A DNA stretch of 5,980 nucleotides from Thermodesulfovibrionales bacterium (GTDB taxonomy: Bacteria; Nitrospirota; Thermodesulfovibrionia; Thermodesulfovibrionales; UBA1546). Positions 1 through 4,909 of this stretch are shown here, piece after piece. The stretch is from positions 5,844 through 11,823 of the forward strand of contig CAKKPR010000005.1 of assembly GCA_919901705.1 (NCBI GenBank), in the 5' to 3' direction. Position 1 is the stretch's first letter; each line of letters begins with the position of its first letter. The notes below the pieces were generated by a model, which worked only from the letters and a program-made list of their open reading frames with translations, made no database searches and had not been told where the DNA came from. The position numbers were made by a program, and so were the translations under genes.

Positions 1-1389
1 TTGGCAGAGGCAAAGATACTTGTCATTGATGATGAGAAACTCCTGAGGTGGTCCTTACAGCAAAACCTTTCAAAAGAGGGCTACACAGTAATAACTGCTG
101 AAAAGGGGATGGAAGGACTTAACCTCTTTAAAGAAGAGACGCCTGATGTCACCCTGTTGGATATCCATCTTCCGGATGTCTCAGGCATAACAGTCCTTCA
201 GGGCATCAAAGAAATAAATAAAGACGCCCTCGCTATAATGATTACTGCCTTTGGCGATATACAGACTGCAGTAAAGACCATAAAACTCGGAGCCTATGAT
301 TTTGTTGAAAAGCCGTTTAACGTAGATAAACTCAAGATACTGGTTGCAAAGGCGCTGGAGACAGTCTCCCTCAGAAAAGAGGTTTCACAGTTCAGGTCGC
401 AGCTTTCTTTAAAATACGGGTTTGACAGCATAATCGGCCAGTCAGAAGAGATGCAAAAAATCTTCGAGATAATAAAGAAAATTGCAAAAAGCGATGCCAC
501 AACCATCATGCTTCAGGGCGAGAGCGGCACAGGAAAAGACCTTGTGGCAAAGGTGATACATTACCAGAGCAGGAGGAGCGACAAACCGTTCATGGAGATA
601 AACTGCACAGCGCTGCCGGAGACCCTTATAGAAAGTGAACTGTTCGGCCATGAGAAAGGGGCCTTCACGGATGCAAAGGCAATGAAAAAGGGGCTGTTCG
701 AGCTTGCAGACGGCGGGTCCATCTATCTCGATGAAATAGGAGATATGAAACCCAGCACTCAGGCAAAACTCCTGAAGATCATAGAGAGCAAGATGTTCAA
801 GCGAATCGGCGGCGTGAAAGACATAACAGTTGACGTCAGGATAATTGCTGCAACAAATAAAAACCTTGCTGAAGAAGTAAAGAGCGGCAATTTCAGGGAA
901 GACCTTTATTACAGGCTTAAGGTCATCCCTGTTCTTATCCCGCCTCTCAGGGACAGGCCAAGCGACATATCTGACCTTGCAAAATACTTCATAAACGAAT
1001 TTAACAGGGAATTCAAGAAAAACCTCAAAGGCATTTCAAAAGAAACAGAAAAATATTTTAAAGAATACCAATGGCCCGGGAATGTGAGAGAACTCAAAAA
1101 TATTATAGAAAGAGCCATGATACTCGAGAGCGAAGAGGACTTTATACTGCCTGAACATCTTCCGATAGAATTCACCTCAAAAGAGGTTGCCTTTGCAAAT
1201 GTCAGGAGCATTGACATAAAAATTCCCCCAGGCGGTCTTGATATAGAAGAGGTCGAAAAAGAGCTGATAAGGCAGGCCTTGGATATAACAAGGGGTAACC
1301 AGACAAAGTCCTCAAGATTGCTGAATATCACACGAGATGCATTGAGATACAGAATGCAGAAATTCGGATTCTTGCCTGAAAAACCTTAA
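1..1389 (+). CDS. Sigma-54-dependent NtrC-family response regulator
   Basis: Two-component transcription activator of 462 aa that would switch on sigma-54 promoters when phosphorylated by a histidine kinase not present here. Seen in order: receiver domain (about 5-120) with acidic pair D10/D11, phosphoacceptor D54, T82 and K104; AAA+ domain (about 143-375) with Walker A GESGTGKD (173-180), sigma-54 contact loop GAFTDA (220-225; usual form GAFTGA), Walker B around D244/E245, sensor I near N286, arginine-finger region FREDLYYRL (298-306) and WPGNVREL (358-365); then a Fis-type helix-turn-helix (about 418-456). All landmarks of a working activator are present and the length is normal for the family. 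The TTG start lies at the first base of the window, directly before the conserved receiver strand, so it is probably real, but its ribosome binding site cannot be seen. The target genes and signal are unknown; the subgroup (AtoC/ZraR/NtrC-like) cannot be settled by eye. Confidence 0.95.
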   Translation: MAEAKILVIDDEKLLRWSLQQNLSKEGYTVITAEKGMEGLNLFKEETPDVTLLDIHLPDVSGITVLQGIKEINKDALAIMITAFGDIQTAVKTIKLGAYDFVEKPFNVDKLKILVAKALETVSLRKEVSQFRSQLSLKYGFDSIIGQSEEMQKIFEIIKKIAKSDATTIMLQGESGTGKDLVAKVIHYQSRRSDKPFMEINCTALPETLIESELFGHEKGAFTDAKAMKKGLFELADGGSIYLDEIGDMKPSTQAKLLKIIESKMFKRIGGVKDITVDVRIIAATNKNLAEEVKSGNFREDLYYRLKVIPVLIPPLRDRPSDISDLAKYFINEFNREFKKNLKGISKETEKYFKEYQWPGNVRELKNIIERAMILESEEDFILPEHLPIEFTSKEVAFANVRSIDIKIPPGGLDIEEVEKELIRQALDITRGNQTKSSRLLNITRDALRYRMQKFGFLPEKP

Positions 1390-1390
1390 T

Positions 1391-1406
1391 TAGCACACTT
1401 TTTGCT
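1391..1406 (+). promoter_or_regulatory. Candidate sigma-54 (-24/-12) promoter
   Basis: The sequence TAGCAC, five bases, then TTGCT matches the sigma-54 consensus TGGCAC-N5-TTGCW at 10 of 11 defined positions with exact spacing. The one mismatch is in the important GG pair at -25/-24 (AG here). It sits in the 29-bp gap just after the sigma-54 activator gene. Counting 12 bases from the C of TTGC puts the transcript start near 1417, two bases before the ATG of the next gene, which also lacks a Shine-Dalgarno. The element is seen directly; activity and autoregulation are inferred. Confidence 0.5.
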
Positions 1407-1418
1407 TATATTAATAAC

Positions 1419-1772
1419 ATGAAGGTTCTTATAGTAGATGACGAACAGCTTGTGAGGTGGTTTCTTGAGCGGGCGCTCAGGAGGTGGGGGTACGAGGTTA
1501 TTACAGCCGCCAATGTAAAAGAAGCCATAAAAAATCTTAAGGATAATAACATTGATATCCTTTTTACAGACCTTAAAATGCCTGAGGAAAATGGCACAGT
1601 GCTGCTGGAAAAGGTGAGTGATTTGACAGATTCCCTCAAGGTTGTTGTATGTTCAGCCTTTATTACGCCTGAGATGGATAAAGAGTTCAGGCAGAAAGGC
1701 ATATACAGCCTCAAAAAACCCTTTAAACTTGAAGAACTTGAAAATACCCTAAAGCTCTGCATGGAACAGTAA
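1419..1772 (+). CDS. Stand-alone response regulator receiver protein
   Basis: A 117-aa CheY-like receiver with no output domain. Seen: acidic pair D7/D8, phosphoacceptor D51 in TDLKMP, S79 at the switch Ser/Thr position and K100 in the KKPF motif, so it should be phosphorylatable. The ATG at 1419 places the first beta strand exactly at the N-terminus. No Shine-Dalgarno precedes it; a sigma-54-like element ends 13 bp upstream, which would give an almost leaderless message. Residues 3-30 share 15 of 28 positions with the receiver of the upstream NtrC-type regulator (residues 6-33), including the RW pair, so it probably comes from an NtrC-type receiver by duplication or by loss of the output domains. 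Possible roles are a phosphate sink, a relay intermediate or a protein-interaction switch; the sequence does not decide between them. Confidence 0.9.
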   Translation: MKVLIVDDEQLVRWFLERALRRWGYEVITAANVKEAIKNLKDNNIDILFTDLKMPEENGTVLLEKVSDLTDSLKVVVCSAFITPEMDKEFRQKGIYSLKKPFKLEELENTLKLCMEQ

Positions 1773-1786
1773 GTCTTGCCCTGCTC

Positions 1787-1816
1787 TTGATACTGCCTCG
1801 TTTTCTGTTTTATAAT
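1787..1816 (+). promoter_or_regulatory. Sigma-70 promoter upstream of htpX
   Basis: TTGATA (1787-1792) and TATAAT (1811-1816) are separated by 18 bp. The -10 hexamer is perfect and the -35 has one or two deviations from TTGACA. The predicted start is near 1823, giving a leader of about 60 nt before htpX. It lies in the largest intergenic gap of the window (1773-1882) and is the best visible promoter for htpX and possibly for the three lipid genes behind it. Confidence 0.7.
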
Positions 1817-1835
1817 ATTGCAGTTGTTAAAAATT

Positions 1836-1867
1836 AGCGCATTTGACTTATGCGCTTCACATGTCAA
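1836..1867 (+). promoter_or_regulatory. Leader hairpin, possible pseudoknot, before htpX
   Basis: AGCGCAT (1836-1842) and ATGCGCT (1850-1856) form a perfect 7-bp stem around the 7-nt loop TTGACTT. The loop bases TTGAC (1843-1847) are also perfectly complementary to GTCAA (1863-1867), which ends one base before the Shine-Dalgarno GGAGGG. The RNA could form an H-type pseudoknot or switch between two exclusive hairpins. No U-run follows, so it is not an intrinsic terminator. The hairpin is seen directly. The pseudoknot is inference: there is no spare base between stem 1 and stem 2, which makes the geometry tight. A regulatory role is unproven. Confidence 0.4.
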
Positions 1868-1868
1868 C

Positions 1869-1874
1869 GGAGGG
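1869..1874 (+). promoter_or_regulatory. Ribosome binding site of htpX
   Basis: GGAGGG lies eight bases before the ATG at 1883 and fixes that start. It is the strongest Shine-Dalgarno visible in the window and lies directly beside the leader structure, so its accessibility could be modulated. Confidence 0.8.
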
Positions 1875-1882
1875 ACTAATAA

Positions 1883-2722
1883 ATGAACAGATTAAAAACA
1901 ATGGTTTTGCTTGTTACCTTGAGTCTTATTCTCGTCTGGGCAGGAGGCGCCTTTGGAGGGAAACAGGGAATGACCATGGCATTTATCTTCGCAGGAGGAA
2001 TGAACCTGTTCGCCTACTGGTTCAGCGACAAGATTGTCCTTAAGATGTATGGCGCAAGAGAGGTTGCGGAATCGGAAGCGCCTGAACTTTACGGGATTGT
2101 GAGAAGGCTTGCACAAAAAGCAGAGATACCAATGCCAAAGGTTTACATGATAGACGCCGACCAGCCAAATGCCTTTGCAACAGGAAGAAATCCAAAACAT
2201 GCTGCTGTTGCCGTAACAACAGGCATTATGCGCATCTTGAGTTCTGATGAACTCACAGGGGTAATAGCTCATGAACTTGCGCACATCAGGCACAGAGATA
2301 TATTGATAAGCACCATAGCGGCTACACTTGCCGCTGCCATAAGCTACCTGGCACAGATGGCGCAATGGGCAGCCATTTTCGGCGGCAGGAGAGATGATAA
2401 CGAAGGCGGAAGTCCGGTCGCAGCATTGGTCATGATGATAGTGGGTCCTATAGCCGCGTTATTGGTTCAGATGGCAATATCCCGCTCAAGGGAATACGCT
2501 GCTGATGAAGGCGGCGCACGGCTTGCAGGCAATCCGAGATTCCTCGCAGGCGCCCTCAGAAAGCTTGATATGGCGTCAAAGCAGATACCCATGCAGGCAA
2601 ACCCTGCAACATCCCATATGTTTATCGTCAACCCGCTCAGCGGCGGAGGGCTGTTAAAGCTTTTCAGCACTCACCCGCCAATGGAGGAAAGAGTGGCAAG
2701 GCTTGAATCAATGAGCCTTTGA
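1883..2722 (+). CDS. htpX: HtpX-type membrane zinc metalloprotease (M48)
   Basis: Inner-membrane protease that in other bacteria degrades misfolded or damaged membrane proteins, overlapping in function with FtsH. The 279-aa protein has the usual HtpX length. Seen: two N-terminal membrane segments (about 7-24 and 29-47), a soluble region with the zinc motif HELAH (130-134; ligands H130 and H134, catalytic E131), two further hydrophobic segments (about 141-166 and 178-199), the third zinc ligand E204 in REYAAD, and the family C-terminal motif STHPPMEER (262-270). All catalytic residues are intact. The start at ATG 1883 is supported by GGAGGG eight bases upstream. A near-consensus sigma-70 promoter and a structured leader precede it. 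The SDR gene follows after 19 bp with no terminator, so co-transcription with the lipid genes is likely. No CpxR or sigma-32 site was recognised. Confidence 0.95.
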   Translation: MNRLKTMVLLVTLSLILVWAGGAFGGKQGMTMAFIFAGGMNLFAYWFSDKIVLKMYGAREVAESEAPELYGIVRRLAQKAEIPMPKVYMIDADQPNAFATGRNPKHAAVAVTTGIMRILSSDELTGVIAHELAHIRHRDILISTIAATLAAAISYLAQMAQWAAIFGGRRDDNEGGSPVAALVMMIVGPIAALLVQMAISRSREYAADEGGARLAGNPRFLAGALRKLDMASKQIPMQANPATSHMFIVNPLSGGGLLKLFSTHPPMEERVARLESMSL

Positions 2723-2741
2723 TAAAAAATATCTCTAACCA

Positions 2742-3707
2742 ATGAAAACCCTTGTAACAGGAGCAACAGGTTTCATAGGAAGCCATCTCGTTGAAGAACT
2801 TCTTCGAAAAGGTTATAGTGTCACCTGCCTTGTAAGAAAAACCTCTGACCTGCAATGGATAGAGGGTCTCGATATCAGCCTTGCCTATGGCGACTGCACG
2901 GAAAAAGAATCCCTGCTTAACGCAGTCACTGGTTTTGATTACATATTTCATCTGGCGGGACTCACCAAGGCAAGGAATGAGAAAGACTTCTTCCTTGCTA
3001 ATACAAGCGGCACAGAAAACCTCATTCAGGCCGTAGCAGAGAAAAATCCCAACATCAAAAGATTTGTCTATCTGAGCAGCCTTGCTGCTGCAGGGCCGTG
3101 CTATGACAGGACGCCCGTCAGTGAAGCTGTTGAACCGAGACCTGTATCTGCTTATGGAAAAAGCAAGCTTGAAGCTGAGCGTATAGTCTTAAGACATAAA
3201 GACGTCATCCCGCTTACCATCATCAGGCCGCCTGCGGTATACGGCCCAAGGGATAAAGACATGTACACTTTTTTCAAGATGTTAAAAAAGGGTATTTTCC
3301 TGTGCTGGGGAAAGTGCTATTATTCTTTATTATATGTTGATGATCTTGTCAGGGGAACCATTATATCTTCGGAAAATAATGCAGCCGAAGGGAAGATATA
3401 TTATCTGTCTGACGGCAAGATATATTCAAACGACGAAATCGCAGAAGCGATATCCTCTGCGGTCGGAACAAAGCCGGTACGTCTTAGAATACCCAGGGTT
3501 ATAATGCCTCTGTTTGCAGGCATTGGACAAAGGCTCGGCGGAAAGCGTAACATTATAAACAAAGACAAGATAAAAGAGCTGCAGCACCCTTACTGGGTAT
3601 GCGACTCATCGAAGGCAAGAGAAGAACTTGGGTTTGTTCCTAAGGTCGGGATAAAGGAAGGTATAAAATGGACAGCAGACTGGTACAGGATTCATCAATG
3701 GCTGTAA
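2742..3707 (+). CDS. Extended SDR, probable ceramide reductase (CerR-like)
   Basis: NAD(P)-dependent epimerase/dehydratase-type oxidoreductase of 321 aa. Seen: Rossmann motif TGATGFIG (6-13), the acidic residue of YGD (D51), HLAG (70-73), active-site strand LSS (111-113), catalytic Y138 and K142 in YGKSK, then RPPAVYGPR (162-170) and LYVDD (197-201), typical of extended SDRs of the hydroxysteroid dehydrogenase/dihydroflavonol reductase type. No signal peptide is seen. ATG 2742 is the earliest possible start, since an in-frame TAA ends three bases before it and the Rossmann motif begins at residue 6; there is no Shine-Dalgarno. The gene overlaps the Spt-type gene by 10 bp. Known bacterial ceramide pathways use such an SDR (CerR) to reduce the 3-keto group of 3-oxo-ceramide. 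That role is inferred from the neighbours; alone the protein could only be called a sugar- or sterol-type SDR. It does not look like SDR-type threonine dehydrogenase, the usual partner of a Kbl enzyme. Confidence 0.85.
   Translation: MKTLVTGATGFIGSHLVEELLRKGYSVTCLVRKTSDLQWIEGLDISLAYGDCTEKESLLNAVTGFDYIFHLAGLTKARNEKDFFLANTSGTENLIQAVAEKNPNIKRFVYLSSLAAAGPCYDRTPVSEAVEPRPVSAYGKSKLEAERIVLRHKDVIPLTIIRPPAVYGPRDKDMYTFFKMLKKGIFLCWGKCYYSLLYVDDLVRGTIISSENNAAEGKIYYLSDGKIYSNDEIAEAISSAVGTKPVRLRIPRVIMPLFAGIGQRLGGKRNIINKDKIKELQHPYWVCDSSKAREELGFVPKVGIKEGIKWTADWYRIHQWL
3687..3690 (+). promoter_or_regulatory. Ribosome binding site favouring start at 3698
   Basis: AGGA lies seven bases before the ATG at 3698. A second, longer site (AGGAAGG, 3655-3661) lies six bases before an in-frame ATG at 3668. 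The downstream start is preferred because the ten extra residues of the longer form look unlike the conserved N-terminus and the overlap with the SDR gene shrinks from 40 to 10 bp. The choice is not certain. Confidence 0.45.
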
Positions 3708-4897
3708 AAGAATCACCGGACATATTCGAAAAATGCCTTAAGTTTACAAAGGCAAAGGAACTGATGTCTTACGGGCTTTATCCATATTTCAGGGTAATCG
3801 AAAGCGCACAGGACCCTGAGGTTATAATAAACGGCAAAAGGATGATAATGGTCGGCTCCAACAACTATCTCGGGCTTACGAACCATCCAAAGGTAAAAGA
3901 TGCTGCAATAGAGGCTGTGAGGAAATATGGTTCCGGTTGCGCAGGCTCCCGGTTATTAAACGGCACTCTCGATATCCATGTTAATCTCGAAGACAAGCTA
4001 GCAAAGTTTATGAGACATGAGGCTGCGCTTGTATTCTCTACAGGGTTTCAGGTTAATCTGGGCGTTATATCTGCCCTCATCGGAAAAGACGATGCAGTAA
4101 TTATAGACAAGATGGATCATGCAAGCATTATCGACGGCTGCAGGCTCTCATACGGCGATATAAAAAAATTCAAACATAATGACATGACAGACCTGAAGAG
4201 GGTCCTGGAGGAAAACAAAGACAGGGGCAAGCTCATTATTGTTGACGGCGTATTCAGCATGGAAGGAGATATTGCAAACCTGCCGGAGATCGTGGAGCTT
4301 GCAAAAAAATACAGGGCAAGGGTTATGGTTGATGATGCGCACGGCATCGGAGTCCTCGGCAAGACAGGCAGGGGTACAGCAGAACATTTTGGACTCGAGA
4401 AGGAAGTTGACATCCTCATGGGAACATACAGCAAGTCCCTTGCATCAATCGGAGGCTTCATAGCAGGTTCGGAAAGCTTAATCCACTACATAAAACATTT
4501 TGCACGGTCTCTGATATTCAGCGCAAGCCCTCCGCCTGCGTCAATAGCTGCGGTAAGCGCTGCCCTTGATATTATCGAGAATGAGCCTGAAAGAAGAGAA
4601 AGACTATGGGAAAACACAAAAAAGATGCTGAAAGGATTTAAAGACCTGGGGTTTGAGACAGGGCCGAGCGAGACGCCTATAATACCGGTAATAGTCGAAG
4701 AAAATGAGTTAGCATTCAGGTTTGCAATGATGCTGCAGGAAGAAGGGGTCTTTGCCAATGTTGCCGTAAGCCCTGCAGTGCCTAATGGCAAGGCGCTCAT
4801 AAGGACAAGCTATATGGCAACGCATACAGATGAACATCTTGACACTGTCCTTGCTGCCTTTGCTAAAGTAGGCAGGGCATTAGGGCTCATTAAGTAG
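3698..4897 (+). CDS. spt: Serine palmitoyltransferase-type PLP enzyme (Spt)
   Basis: Alpha-oxoamine synthase; as Spt it would condense L-serine with a fatty acyl thioester to give 3-ketosphinganine and CO2 in the cytoplasm. The 399-aa form starts at ATG 3698 (409 aa from 3668). Residues counted from 3698: GSNNYLGL (53-60), GSRLLNGT (83-90), FSTGFQVNLG (113-122), PLP-stacking H141 in DHAS, D212 and H215 in VDDAHG, Schiff-base lysine K246 in TYSKS, and R369 in LIRTS. GSRLLNGT, FSTGFQxNLG and TYSKS resemble Sphingomonas Spt more than E. coli Kbl (which has CGT and SSCFDAN forms) or BioF, as recalled from the family. R369 matches the carboxylate-binding arginine reported for Spt. It overlaps the SDR gene by 10 bp and is followed 12 bp later, in the same frame, by the GNAT gene. 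Automatic annotation may call it glycine C-acetyltransferase or 8-amino-7-oxononanoate synthase; the neighbours favour Spt. Confidence 0.8.
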   Translation: MAVKESPDIFEKCLKFTKAKELMSYGLYPYFRVIESAQDPEVIINGKRMIMVGSNNYLGLTNHPKVKDAAIEAVRKYGSGCAGSRLLNGTLDIHVNLEDKLAKFMRHEAALVFSTGFQVNLGVISALIGKDDAVIIDKMDHASIIDGCRLSYGDIKKFKHNDMTDLKRVLEENKDRGKLIIVDGVFSMEGDIANLPEIVELAKKYRARVMVDDAHGIGVLGKTGRGTAEHFGLEKEVDILMGTYSKSLASIGGFIAGSESLIHYIKHFARSLIFSASPPPASIAAVSAALDIIENEPERRERLWENTKKMLKGFKDLGFETGPSETPIIPVIVEENELAFRFAMMLQEEGVFANVAVSPAVPNGKALIRTSYMATHTDEHLDTVLAAFAKVGRALGLIK

Positions 4898-4909
4898 CCT
4901 GAACTTACC

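Noticed and set aside
909..1331. A 140-codon open frame on the minus strand within the regulator gene, and similar minus-strand frames in other genes.
   Set aside because: They lie antisense to well-conserved genes and show no recognisable domain; they are by-products of the codon use of the real genes.
1390..1398. TTAGCACAC resembles one half of the CIRCE heat-shock operator (TTAGCACTC).
   Set aside because: No inverted partner lies about nine bases downstream, and the same bases fit a sigma-54 -24 element better.
1592..1607. TGGCAC within the lone receiver gene as a sigma-54 site.
   Set aside because: The TTGC-like part is mismatched and one base out of spacing, and the site is coding sequence.
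1767..1810. CAGTA/TACTG pairing followed by a T-rich stretch as a terminator for the lone receiver gene.
   Set aside because: The stem is only 5 bp with a 19-nt loop and the T-rich run is interrupted by C and G; the T-rich part is also the spacer of the htpX promoter.
2349..2363. TGGCAC within htpX as a second sigma-54 site.
   Set aside because: The -12 part reads GCGC rather than TTGC, and the site lies inside conserved coding sequence.
2719..2741. TTGATA and TATCTC near the end of htpX as a separate promoter for the SDR gene.
   Set aside because: The two hexamers are only a few bases apart, and no partner element lies at the required 16-18 bp.
2742..4897. SDR plus PLP enzyme as a threonine dehydrogenase/Kbl threonine-degradation pair.
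   Set aside because: The SDR looks like the hydroxysteroid/dihydroflavonol type rather than Tdh, the PLP enzyme carries Spt-like GSRLLNGT and FSTGFQ motifs, and the following GNAT gene fits ceramide synthesis.
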